Notes under the pieces: generated by a model
What the model was told of the DNA's origin: nothing
The model's database searches: none
The model's input: only the letters and a program-made list of their open reading frames with translations
Origin: Sepiola atlantica
Taxonomy: Eukaryota > Mollusca > Cephalopoda > Sepiida > Sepiolidae
Assembly (NCBI GenBank): GCA_963556195.1
Contig: OY744525.1
Span: 56,361,946-56,425,945, forward strand
Length of the DNA stretch: 64,000 nucleotides
Direction of reading: 5' to 3'
In this document: one piece after another, positions 52,946 to 63,251 of the stretch
Numbering within the stretch: the stretch's first letter is position 1
Layout of the letters: each line of letters starts with the position of its first letter
Made by a program: the position numbers and the translations under genes

Positions 52946-54460
52946 CCCCCCCCTCCTACAAAAATAAAAAATCTATGGGTATTTTTAACAATAGCCCTAC
53001 AACGAAAACGCTGAAAAAACAAATATACAACAAATAAAAGTTACCGTAGCATATAAAAGTTGATTTCAAAGTTACCTGTGACATTTATTAATGATTATAA
53101 TCTGTTAAAAGTGCTGTTTTTTTTATAAAAATCACACGCAGACTGGAAAGTAAAATGGCCGCCGCTTCTTCACATTTTCGCAGCCCCGTGTTTTTTTTAC
53201 TCGGACTCATATTCAAAGCGCAATTTCATTTTTCAGCCAAGCAAAAGAAAAAAACAAAACTACATTTTAAGCAAAAGAAATAAAATCATTTTCTTTTTAT
53301 GTACACATCATTGTGCTTTTATTTACATATTATTTTCATTCGTCACACTGTAATGTTTTTTGTTTCCTGTTGTTTCTGTAAAAAATTCCATACCCTAACC
53401 TTAAACCTAAATCTAAACCAAACCCCAATTTTTCATATTTCAGTCAAGCAAAAGAACAAAACCAAAAAAAACCCCAAAAACGCCGCTTTGATTAGGAGTC
53501 CCGGTAAAAAAAAAACACACCACGTGACAACGAAACACGAAGCAAACAAAGCTGTTGATGCCATCTTCTTTTGTGAACAGAAATTTTTTTTTTTTTCATG
53601 TCTAATAAAAAGCCATTTATCCTACGTAAACATACAAACAAATGGAATAGATAACTAGGAAAATCTCCAGTCTCTACGTACGTCGCATTTATTTGTTGCA
53701 TATTCATTTTTTTGACCACGTTCTACAACTTTTACTTAACCCGACTAAAGGGCAATTGTAAAACATTCCAAAATCTATTTATTTATAGTTCTTTAGCTAC
53801 GGGTTGTTCGTTTTTATCTTTTTATCTATGTATTTTTTCTTTGAATATATTCGTTTTATATTATCGCCTGCAAGTCTTCCATTAACGCTTAACGTTTTCG
53901 TCTTGGCAACGATCGGGCAGATCGCGGAAACGCCCAAGAGTTGCCGACGCAAAGTCACGGAAATCTGGCGCGTCATCTATAACAGCACCTTTTTTTTGTT
54001 TGTGCACCAGAAAGTTTCAAAAGATGCTTTTGTTTGATTTGTTTTTTTACATTTTTTACATTTTTTTCAATGTTTTGTTTTTCATTATTTGTAAAAAAAA
54101 TTTTCTTGTTAACAACAATAAGCAAGTTATTTTTGTTTGTGACACATACGTTGACATTTATCGCATTTTTCTTTGTTGTGCGAAAAGAGACCGTTGCTGA
54201 CTAAACTCGATTAGTCCTTTGGGAGATTCAACGAGCTGACAGATTGGTTAATAGTTTCATCAACTCTCGCGCGTTTCCGAGACCTGCCCGAATGTTGACG
54301 ACGCGAAGTCACGGAAACATAGTGCGTCATCTATAAGAATACCCATATTTTATTATGAATTTTCATCAGGAAGAACGTTAACTTTGCAATGTTATTTTTA
54401 GGGACTGTTAAAAGTCAATGGAGTTATTTTATTTAGAAGATCATTGGATCGGATTGGTAC

Positions 54461-54566
54461 TTCTACAGAATTTGAACCGAAATTGGTTTGTTTTTTTAAG
54501 TTTAACACTAAACTAACCTAACTAAGTTTTAGGTTTAGTTCGGGTCAAATTCTGTAGAAGCACTGA
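54461..54566. repeat. Short hairpin element
   Basis: CTTCTACAGAATTTGAACC faces GGTCAAATTCTGTAGAAG, with a further TTGGTTTG.../TAGGTTTAG-type inner sequence and a loop of about 50 bases. A tiny MITE. Confidence 0.65.
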
Positions 54567-55244
54567 AACATTACTTGTTCAATTTTAGCAGAGGTGCAAT
54601 ACCGGACATCTACGACACAGTTTCCTCCTTTAAAATTTGGGTATTTTTATAGAATCATTTCCTATCCAAACCGGCTGTTAAACACGAATAAGGTGGAGTG
54701 GGGTATAATGGGTCGATTTTGAAGGAAAAAGGAAAATCTTATATTAATACTTATGAAAAGCAAATGTTTTTTTAGTAAATGTGCAACACATGTATAATGA
54801 GTCCGTTTTGGGGTTCTTTTCTGAAATCTTATCACATCGTGTAAAAATATGATAGGTTCCAGCCAATGGTATGAAAATTGGTAAAATTCTTTAGGTAATG
54901 GGGCATAATGTGTCACTATTGTGTCTCTTCAATAAAGAAACCTTTTTGTCAAAACAAAAGGTGGTAAGCAGTTCCAACATGCAACATAACTACAATAGGT
55001 ACTTGGAGAGGTTTAAAATAATGACTAGACGAAATATAGAATAGCACGCAAATGTCATAAACACAAGCTCTCTAAAGCAGCATGTATTTTCATCTAGACA
55101 ATCCTTTCTATCATTCCATATCTTATGAATGTAGCACACAAATGTCATAAACACAAGCTTCTTAGTACAAACCTATTCAAATTACTGACTATTCTTGTCA
55201 ACAGGGAGCCAAGTCAGTGATCACCACCACTAAAAATCTAAGGT

Positions 55245-55695
55245 AACCTGCTTATTCCCCACCTTGGAAGTGAAACCTGGCTAGTGAGGGTTGAGGACAT
55301 GCGTTGCATGGAGAGAAATGATATGAGAATGATAAAATGTATTTGTAATGTGAGACTTAAATACAGGCTTAGTACTGATAACCTCAGAGGGAGAAGATTA
55401 AATCTGGACAGTATTGGAAGATCTCTGCAGAAGAGGAGACTTTGATGGTTTGGTCACATTGAGAGAATGGATGAGAGTTCTTGGGTTAGTAGATGTAGAA
55501 CAGTTGTTATAGCAGGGTCAGTTCACAGGGAAAGGTCAAGAAAAACATGGGAGGAAGTGATAAAAATGAACCTGAGTAAAAAAGAGACAAATAAAGACCT
55601 GGCCAGAGATAGGTTAATTTCTTAAAGCTGTCCAACACATGCCAACATGTAAAACGGTAGTCAAACCGAATATGATGATGGTGATTCCTCCCTCT
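55245..55695 (+). pseudogene. LINE C-terminal region and 3' end (family C)
   Basis: The frame reads RVEDMRCMERNDMRMIKCIC, then LRGRRLNLDSIGRSLQKRRL, a stop, then WFGHIERMDESSWVSRC and RSRKTWEEVIKMNL. The W.GH..R and R..KTW blocks identify a non-LTR reverse-transcriptase C-terminus. One TGA replaces a Trp or Arg codon. The 3' end CTGTCCAACACATGCCAACA and (GATGAT) tail match 13480. Confidence 0.85.
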
Positions 55696-55699
55696 TCTC

Positions 55700-58280
55700 T
55701 CTCTTTCTTTTTTTCATTGTATGTATATCATGTATCCGACTGTACACACACACATCTCGGGTACCTTTGATAACTAGTTGATGACTTGAAATATTCGGTT
55801 GCACCGATCAAAACTATGTAAATTGAGGAAAACATAAAAATGATAAAAGAAAATTATTACCCATAGGTTCTAAAACACTAAATATTGTTTTACTTTTGTT
55901 TTCTTTAGTTTTATCCGCGCCCACACGTTTCCGCATTGTCCCAGCCTTCTAAACCATAAAAATCTCTTCATACAGTATGCACAATATGTAAAAAAAACAA
56001 ACTATAGCATTCTCTTATATCAAGTATATATGTACATCTATGTGTGAGTACCTGCGTGCTTGTTTTTTTCTTTTTTTTGGTGCGTATTTGTTGATATATG
56101 GCAGAGTGTACATTTATGTGCTAGGGCTCTTTCACTTTCTTTTCATTTTAGTTCAGTTAGCTCTCAGAAATCAAGGGGTCCCTTTATGGGGCTAAAACTT
56201 GATTTCTTTGAGATACATAGATATCCGAGTGTTCATTTAAGGATCTTTTCTATTTTTCCAACCTTGATTGAGTAAAACACTGAAAAATATTGATAAATTT
56301 TCCTCTTCCCAATGAACCACTTAACTATGTTATAGTTTTTTTTTTCTTCTTGTGGTCTTCACTTGGTGTTGCTAGATTCCAGGATCAGAATTCATCTGGT
56401 CTGGTGGAGTATACAACTTAGTGTTGTTACTTAGCATCACTAAGAAAAGGTGCACCATTCCTCATATGAGCCGGTGTGTAGACATTCTGACGGAATCTTA
56501 TTTGAACTTTGAATATTTGATCAGGGTTTACTTGCAGGGTGGAGCATCCTCATGTCAGATTATCTTAACAAACTCCTGTACAAAAAGACTAAAGACACTC
56601 GAGGATGGTGTCTAGTAGGCATTCAAACTCTCTCCTATATGCCTGTGTATGATTGTCTGTGCATATACATGTGCTTATGGGGGTCATGAGGTATGGATGC
56701 CCTAGTGGTCATAGAATAGTAGGGAGAGCATGGGAGTGATGCGATTTTGTATTGTGCCAATTAAAAAGTGTATGCACTTACTGAACGCTGGGATGACCAC
56801 CCTGTCTTTGAAGGTCCTCATCCTCACCTGTATTTGCTTAATATCTGCTCTCGCGACCGACAAGTCAGCACGATCTATGCTATACAAACACATGAAGATG
56901 AAAATCATGTCTGTTCGCTTTTCACACTTTCCCCATTCAATGCTGACCTAAAACACACACCAATAATAGATCCTTATACCCTGAGAAATGTTTGTAGAAA
57001 AAAACAAAAAAACATTGGGGGTTAATGTGCCCCATATTGTGACATTGGGTGATTTTCAATCTAAACACTGGACCCTGAATTGAAGACCAATCTAAGGTGT
57101 GGGAAATAATGATCCCTTTTAAACCACAATTAGTTCTGGAACACTTTTCTGTTTCGATGATATTCCTTTGAGGGTAAAATCCTGAAGCCAATCCCCAAAT
57201 CACAACTGGGCAGAGATGTTTTAAAAAATAATTTTTTTTAAAATTGAGCGAACAATTTTTTTGTTAATTAAAAAAATTCAAAACAAAAACAGTATTAACC
57301 CTTAATCGCATTTCAATTAAGAAATTGTATTATTTTAAAGTGACGGAACTGTTTTCTTTTATAATTTAATTGATACTTGACAATATCATTTAAAAATACG
57401 GCGATAAACTGAAAATATTTAGTTGAGTCAATCTGTTCTACACTCTGTATCGTAGAATTATAATACAAATCAGTCCGATATGGCTTTGCTGCTGTTATAC
57501 TGAGGTATGGTTCTGTACAGTACTGTAACAACATTGGTTTGCTTTCCGGGGTACATCTTGGGACCGGCACCAATGTGGTAAAGTTGGTTTGGGATGTTGG
57601 TTAATCTGGGTCGCGGAACCAATGTGATACCATCGTTTGCCTGGACAGCTGGGGACCGTAACCAATGTGGCAATATTATCTGCTTTGGGACGTTAGGGTG
57701 ATCTGTTGCAACATGTGCACGTATGTGCAATGTCTTGTCTTGTCATCGCCAGTGAGCAATCATCGTCTTGACGATAGTAACTGCTGTCTACTTCTGGGAC
57801 TGGCTAGGGACCATCGTGCTGCAAAAGAACCGTACGTAAAAATAATGGAATAAACCATGTTTACTTTTTAATATGAAAATATATTTATTTTCTTCCGGAG
57901 CACATTTTTATAACTTTACAGAGAGCGCAACAAAACGCGTCCATCTCTGTCAGAATTCAAACACCAGTCTCTGGTTTGAGAGAGAAAGAGAAGGGGGGAA
58001 AGTGAGAGAGACAGAGGGAGAGAGAAAGAGGGAATAGTGGTGTCATCAATGTACGCCTTGTCAAATGTTTATTTTTGAGTTTCATAACTGATTTTCTCGA
58101 ACGACGACTGCCTGACCTGTGACTCCATTACATGTACCTGTCATTGAATTGTTTTGACACCGACCCTCAGTCCTCCAAACATGACCGAGGCACAGTGCAC
58201 TCAGTGATCTAAAAACACAGAGAATCACTGTTCTTGAAACAAGTCTGGCATAAGGATTACGAATATTACGCATTGTGCCA
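55700..58280. other. Unassigned intronic sequence
   Basis: No family recognised. At 57560-57680 the phrase ACCAATGTGG or ACCAATGTGA occurs three times about 45-50 bases apart. A (GA)-rich tract is at 57975-58035. Open frames are short and do not resemble proteins I know. Confidence 0.35.
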
Positions 58281-58284
58281 TACT

Positions 58285-58390
58285 ACTAGGAGGTCAACCC
58301 TCCTAGACTTTACCTTCTTTCCGAGAAGGAGTTTGTTTATTCCTAATTGCCTGAGGCACCCATGCCGGAAATGTCGATGGGTCTTTTCTG
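58285..58390 (+). repeat. Fragment of the U2-headed repeat body
   Basis: CTAGGAGGTCAACCCTCCTA, CTTTCCGAGAAGGAG and CCTGAGGCACCCATGCCGGA align with the copy at 13110-13210. Confidence 0.65.
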
Positions 58391-58540
58391 AAAGTAAAAA
58401 AACAAACAAAATTATATTGTTTTAACTCCCTTTTAGATTTTTATGCGTTCAGACTCCGGGAAAATTGTTGTAATGCAAAAAACACTTTATTCTGTCTTTC
58501 AGAATGATGACCAAATAAATATTTTATTTTTTATTTTCAG

Positions 58541-58615
58541 TCTGTGAGATTAGCACAAACAGCAATTTCTGTCAAACCACTAAACCGTACCAAGAAATTT
58601 ACAATCTACAGATGG
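58541..58615 (+). CDS. SDHB: Succinate dehydrogenase iron-sulfur subunit, exon 2
   Basis: A TTTTATTTTCAG acceptor precedes 25 codons in phase 0: SVRLAQTAISVKPLNRTKKF followed by TIYRW. The donor is TGG|GTAAGAG. R-x-K-x-F-x-I-Y-R-W is the start of the mature SDHB ferredoxin-type N-terminal domain in animals, normally followed by DPD/NPD and the [2Fe-2S] cysteines. Those lie in later exons not present in this window. The AQTA-like segment before it resembles the presequence end. Both flanking introns are phase 0. Confidence 0.82.
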
Positions 58616-58699
58616 GTAAGAGAACTTTTGTCATTTCAATTAAAAAAAAAAAAAAAAATAGAAGTAGTAAAAAAATTATTACGGAAAACATTCCGCATA

Positions 58700-59265
58700 C
58701 ATGGTGACCCTCCAAAAATGCCACCCAGGGAATCATTAATAAAATTTGCAGTCCTTTCTATAATCCAACCATATTTAGTACAAATAAACTTCAGTCTATA
58801 TCTGACTTGTTCACCAAGTGTCAGTCCTGAATGTCCAAACGTTTTTTGTTTTATTGCTGTTGAAAGATATTCGGTGGCACTTTGGTGATTATCTCATCAG
58901 TAAGAGGTGTGATCCTGAAAGGATTTCACACTCACCAGACCATAAACCCCCTCTTACCTATGAGGTTATCTCAAACATAATGTCTATCAAAACAATCCTT
59001 ATTCCTGAACTGAAGAGGGCCACTACAGCCCAAATCAGGGCATTGTTAAGAGAGGAGTTTGTCAGAGTTATTGACAATTTTGCATGTCATATCTAGGTGT
59101 GCTTATCATTGAACAGCAATAAAACAAAGACTGTTGGACATTCATGACTGAAATTTGGTGGACAAGTCAGGCATTGCTTCAGGTTTATTTATACCAAACA
59201 TGGCTGGATTATAAAAGGATTGTAGATTTTATTAATTCCATGGAAGCATTTATGTACTAATACCA
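58700..59265 (+). mobile_element. Mariner-like deletion derivative, copy 3, long inverted ends
   Basis: 58725-58870 and 59105-59255 are inverted copies of about 140 bases (ACTTCAGTCTATATCTGACT against its diverged inverse, and TTTTGTTTTATTGCTGTTGA facing CAGCAATAAAACAAAGAC). The core, 58870-59094, encodes WHFGDYLISKRCDPERISHS and, later, TTAQIRALLREEFVRVID, the end of a Tc1/mariner-type transposase. The SPDLNPLDF block is damaged. Confidence 0.75.
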
Positions 59266-59409
59266 TTGTAGAAGGTATGAACCCCTAATTTCTGCTCAGC
59301 TGTGGGTAAAATAGCAATTTGTGTTCGATTAATCCTACACAATGGTACCTATACAATAGGTTTTTGGCATTAAATGACCCAAAATGTAGTGGATATGCTA
59401 TAGTGTAGA

Positions 59410-59510
59410 AAGTAGACGTTGGGTTTAATTTCGGCAGCCTCGTAACTCACAGACCCCCTCCCCCATTTTATACTTTTGTCTTCACATTCCATGAACAATG
59501 TTACCGACAA
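59410..59510 (-). repeat. Fragment of interspersed repeat R1
   Basis: Reverse complement contains ATTCCCCCTTTGTCGGTAAC, CATGGAATGTGAAGAC and GAGTTACGAGGCTGCCGAAA as in R1 copy 2. Confidence 0.65.
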
Positions 59511-59717
59511 AGGGGGAATAATTGGCATTTTATGAGTCAGCTGTTGTTTTAAGTGGGTGGTATATGCAGAGATTTTTAATCCTCTCATAATATCAAGCTC
59601 ATTAACCTTGAGTGGATTTTTAGTCTTGATAAGTGGCGATTTATTAGTAAAAAGAGATGGGATGTTTTTTGTTTGACATTAAATAACCTTAAAAGGGATT
59701 TTTTTTTTAAATTTACT

Positions 59718-60062
59718 AGTCACCATTTATCAAGGCTAAAAGCCACTCGAGGATATTGGTTAATGAGATAGATTTCCAGTTAAATGATGATGGATATTAT
59801 GAGAGGATTAAAAATAATGAAGTGACTGAATAAGACTTGATGACTTATGCGGACAGTTTATCACAAGTGTTTATTGATATTGGATGTGAACATGTTGTAG
59901 ATCTCAGGGAAGCAGTCTTGTGGCAATGTGTTTCACAGGTGGGAAGTGTTTGGCGAAGATCTTTGTTCATGGAAATTCCATTTGATGTTAGGCCCATGGA
60001 GGAAGTAAAGGAAAGTTCTTTACAGGAAGACGTATGATATGCCATAAAACAGACGAAACAAA
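59718..60062 (-). pseudogene. LINE 3' end (family B)
   Basis: Same 3' UTR as 11530 and 38158 (CATTTATCAAGGCTAAAAGC, then CACTCGAGGATATTGG). The GGGAAGCAGTCTTGTGGCAA and TTTGTTCATGGAAATTCC segments match the coding end of copy 11530. A further inverse piece of the UTR lies at 59580-59640. Confidence 0.75.
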
Positions 60063-60234
60063 AGCAGAAATTTAAATTAAAAAAATCGGTAATGATGATA
60101 TTGCAGTAAAATGTTTGTCTTTTTGATCGGTGATTCTTCCATGCGCAAATGCATTCATTTTATCTTGAGTCTCCCTATAAGTAATCGTTTGCATGAATAA
60201 AAGTTCTGTCATATTTGATTGATATTTCCTCTTT

Positions 60235-60660
60235 TTTTGAATTCAATTTTGTTTTCTTTTTGTTTTTTGCTGGGGATGTTGAAATCCTACTGGATGCCAT
60301 CCATTCTCCTGCTTTTTCAGAGACTCCAACCGAAAGATCTTTTTAAGATTCTAACCGTCCTTCTAAGTGCAATTGTTTGTATCTCTCTTGCACTTGGCTC
60401 ACTGAGTATATTCGTCTCAAGTAGCTTTTTAAGTTCTTATGGCTCCTATAATTACTGGAATGATTGAAATCTTCCTAAGGTTCCAGTTTATTTTCATGTC
60501 ATACATAAGACCTTGGTATTTAGTTCTCTTCTCCCTCTCAGCTCTGTTTAGGCTGACATCATTAGAGACGCTGATTTCAACTAGGGTTGCTATTCTCTCC
60601 CTCTTGTCCCATATCACTATGTTAGGTTTAACAGCCCTGTTTCTAAATATGTAGCTGTAG
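60235..60660 (-). pseudogene. LINE ORF2 fragment (family D)
   Basis: The minus strand 60617-60429 reads IWDKRERIATLVEISVSNDV and MKINWNLRKISIIPVIIGAI, a C-terminal segment frequent in mollusc LINE open frames (typically IWKDKRERTAL...WNLKTRTIPVVVGALG). Downstream, 60430-60270 continues with QTIALRRTVRILKR-like residues in a shifted frame. Confidence 0.75.
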
Positions 60661-60739
60661 GGATTGCATAGTTATAATGGGTGATGTATGATTTATTTTT
60701 TACAATTTACTCTCCTTTTCTTTTCAATTTTCTTTTCAA

Positions 60740-60840
60740 TTTTACTAGGGGATAGGGCATCCTACTGGATGATAGATATTTACCGGCTGTTTCAGAGACT
60801 CCAACTGAAATCTCTTTAAGATTCTAACACGCCATTTAAG
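60740..60840 (-). pseudogene. LINE family D tail, cut at 60840
   Basis: Repeats the tail of the preceding copy: CATCCTACTGGATG, CTGTTTCAGAGACTCCAACT, TTTAAGATTCTAAC. Homology with 60280-60380 runs up to ...AAG at 60840, then ends exactly where CACACTG starts. Confidence 0.75.
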
Positions 60841-63251
60841 CACACTGGGCCCAGAGGTGGAAATTAGCCAAAAATTATGATCTTCCCAGCTCTTATTTGA
60901 TTTGATTTTTGGAATCTCCATAAAATTTCTGATCAAACAAAAAAAAAATTAAGTCTCTAGCCCTTCAGGAAGTCATTTTATGATAAATTAAAGATGCTGG
61001 AATATCCGTTTTTCGTCGTCCATCCGCGATACGCGTATTTTGAGGGGTCAAAAAACTGCTTTTTATTTGAAGGAGTTGATACTTGAATAAAAAATTATAA
61101 AATATGCTATGACAGGTAATTTTATGTTTTAATATATCAGTATATTGGAATTATAGATGAAAAAATCTCTTTAATATAAAAAAAACCCTTTATTTTTACC
61201 TAAATTTTAGCTTTCGAAATCAACTGAGAACAGAAAATAAGTTAAAATTTTAGCATTTTTGCCCGAAAAATACCGTCATTTTTCGAGCTTGATCGGCAAT
61301 TATTGAAAAAAACGCTAAGAATCACATATTAAAGTATATATGTTCTGAAAAATTCAGGATGAGGTGGTTTCAAAAATGTCAAAAATATTTTGTGACTCTT
61401 AGCGGTTTGAAAACTGTTCATTGCTAAAAATCTGCTCTCACAATTCAATTTACGCTATTTGGAGCCAAATTGAGGAAACGGGAGTTTTTCGCGATCTTCA
61501 AAAACACACAGTTTGAGAACAAAACAAGCTTTTTGAATTCTGTAAAAAGTGTTTTCTTCTCCTCAATGAGCTTTTTCATGTGAATTTAATAAGAAAGTTC
61601 ACATATTCACCTTTTCCCTCTATTATTATCATCAAAAAACATGAAAAAAGCAATTTAAGGAAAATTCGATGTCCTCATAGAGCATCCTTCAAATCATGAT
61701 TGCATCATCCTATTATTTTCAAAGTATGGACGACGTCGACACTGTCAGAATTTTTGAGCATCAGATTTTCCAGTGCATCATTGATGAGGCTTCTCAAGGC
61801 AGTCGAACGAAACCTCCAGAGTATGCCAAATGTCTGCGTCTTTTCATTGACATTCAGGTGTCAAAGAATGTCAGGAAGTGGAAACATTCTTCAAAGCAGC
61901 GTGGACCCACTACAAGCGATTGAAGAGTTTGAAATTTGGACACAATAAAATCCTTGAGCAGTCCTCGAAAGAGACTACAGAATTCCAAAGGAAGTGTCCA
62001 CCTCCAGCTGAACCATCAAAGAAACGTCGTAAAAGTGTCTTGAGTTTGGGATCAAGGATGCAGAAGGAAACAACTGAGTCTCTTCTCCAACACATCAACG
62101 AGTTTGTCATCAGAGAATGCCCTGAACTCACTGTCACCCAGCTGCTTGGATACCTCATCCATCGTGTCAATATCCAATCGCAGAAGAAGATTGCAAGAGT
62201 TGGTCATGAAATCTACACTTCCCACATCACAGACACACGCTCCTTTGAGGTGGATGAGGCTATTGCATTCACTAACACTAAGCAGAGACCAAATGAGGAA
62301 GATGAGAAACATCTTGGCAGCCAAAGGAATCTACTTCCCAACTAGTAATGAATTGCTCGAGGGAAGAAAGAAACTCCGACACATCATTTATCCTGTGCTC
62401 AATAACCGAGGGGTCGAGGTCCAGTACAAGGATGTCGTGAAGATGACAATCTCGTCGATTATCAGTTTGGTTTCAGCTGAGAAAAGGGAGCAGAAAGATG
62501 GTGTCCTTGAAATGGTATTCAAGGATGGTGGTGATGGTGCTGGTCAGCAGGTTGTGTGGAATTCAACAAGTATGCTCGATGCTGTCGAAGAAAACATGTT
62601 CCAGTATGGCATCACTTCATTGAAGCTACTACGTCGGTTTAATGATGAAACCACTGAACTTCTCTGGCAGAACCACACCCCAAATAACTGCAGGTCATTG
62701 CGCCCTCTCTTCCTCATCAGAGAGAAAGAAACAGATGAGGATCTTCTCAGTTTGGTCATTCCAACAACAGACAAAGCTCGCGCTGAATTGTCGTCAGAAG
62801 GAGTGTGTGTCACTGTTGGTGATCAAGGATATGATGATGTCAAAGTCATCATTCACGACTCCATTAGAGACCTGAAGTTCAAGAAACTCATATCAGGCCT
62901 GGGAGGAGCTGACTGTATTCTCTGCAAGTCAAAACAGGCTGATTGGACGAACAGAGAGAAAGTTTCAGAAGGTTTCCCAATCAACAGGTCAGCTGAAAAT
63001 ACTCTGAAGTTGTACAACGAACTTGTTGATGAGGATGATGGTACCATCAAAACGAAGAGTGGAGATTTCGAGACACGTGAAGGATTCACCAAACAGCCAC
63101 TGACAACATCGGATCAAACAAGTATCACTGTCACACATTCGTACATCAATGGAACAACATGGTTTCTAAAGGTTCTGTATCGTTGTCACGCTGATTACCA
63201 ACACTGGGTTGAGCATGCTGATCCACGAAGAGAACCAATTCGTAGTGCCAA
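60841..63251 (+). mobile_element. RAG1/Transib-superfamily transposon, right end missing
   Basis: The left boundary is CACACTGGGCCCAG, one base from the RSS heptamer CACAGTG and like Transib/ProtoRAG termini, which begin CAC. The interrupted LINE sequence stops here and a second copy of the terminus lies at 8238. Positions 60930-61690 are AT-rich and non-coding. From 61726 a transposase reads rightwards. At about 63252 the element is replaced by a LINE in the opposite orientation, so the right end and any partner gene (such as a RAG2-like gene) are absent. Confidence 0.7.
61726..63251 (+). pseudogene. RAG1-like (Transib superfamily) transposase, two frameshifts, 3'-truncated
   Basis: The protein starts near MDDVDTVRIFEHQIFQCIID (61726). 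It shifts frame around 61868 into VETFFKAAWTHYKRLKSL and shifts again around 62272 into LSRDQMRKMRNILAAKGIYF, then stays open to 63251. The last 330 residues align by eye with the RAG1 catalytic core. VFKDGGDGAGQQ holds the first catalytic Asp (62533), like RAG1 ESCDGMGD. RSLRPLFLIREKETDEDLLS matches CKPLCLMLADESDHETLT. SIRDLKF holds the second Asp (62869), 112 residues on against 108 in RAG1. CILC (62914-62925) matches the first zinc-binding pair. NRSAENTLKLYNEL matches TRSHAENLERYE. The third acid and the His zinc ligands lie beyond the break. Transib and RAG1-like transposases share this core, so the exact branch is open. It would cut DNA at the element's ends; as it stands it is inactive. 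Confidence 0.8.

Larger units (their letters stand above)
50209..54337. mobile_element. Large nested foldback element, 4.1 kb
   Basis: Outer ends CTTATAGATGACGCACCATG (50209) and its inverse (54337) match over about 75 bases, including TTTCCGTGACTTCGCGT. A second, inner pair with the same motif is at 50484 and 53983. Further in, arms 50938-51540 and 52330-52945 are inverted copies of about 600 bases around a 790-base core that holds one more copy of CAAAATTCAGGAAATCAACC (51632). No protein-coding capacity was found. I read it as a non-autonomous foldback element that grew by nested insertion or duplication. Confidence 0.75.
49320..58540 (+). other. SDHB: SDHB intron 1 (about 9.2 kb, repeat-filled)
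   Basis: Begins GTGAAT and ends TTTTTATTTTCAG. It contains a U2-family repeat body in reverse (49900-50130), the nested foldback element at 50209-54337, a hairpin element at 54461-54566, a LINE fragment at 55245-55695, and unassigned sequence from 55700 to 58280. Short phrases resembling telomeric TTAGGG/CCCTAA (GATTTAGGGTTAGGGTTC at 49750, ACCCTAACCTTAAACC at 53391) occur but not as arrays. Confidence 0.65.

Noticed and set aside
53155..53285. Open frame starting ATGGCCGCCGCTTCT with a YY1-like context
   Set aside because: It lies in SDHB intron 1 within the foldback region, becomes a Lys-rich low-complexity translation and has no donor or partner exon.
53385..53430. Telomere-like CCCTAA phrases (also 49750, 50772, 4618)
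   Set aside because: Only one to three degenerate units each, no array; not evidence of an interstitial telomere.
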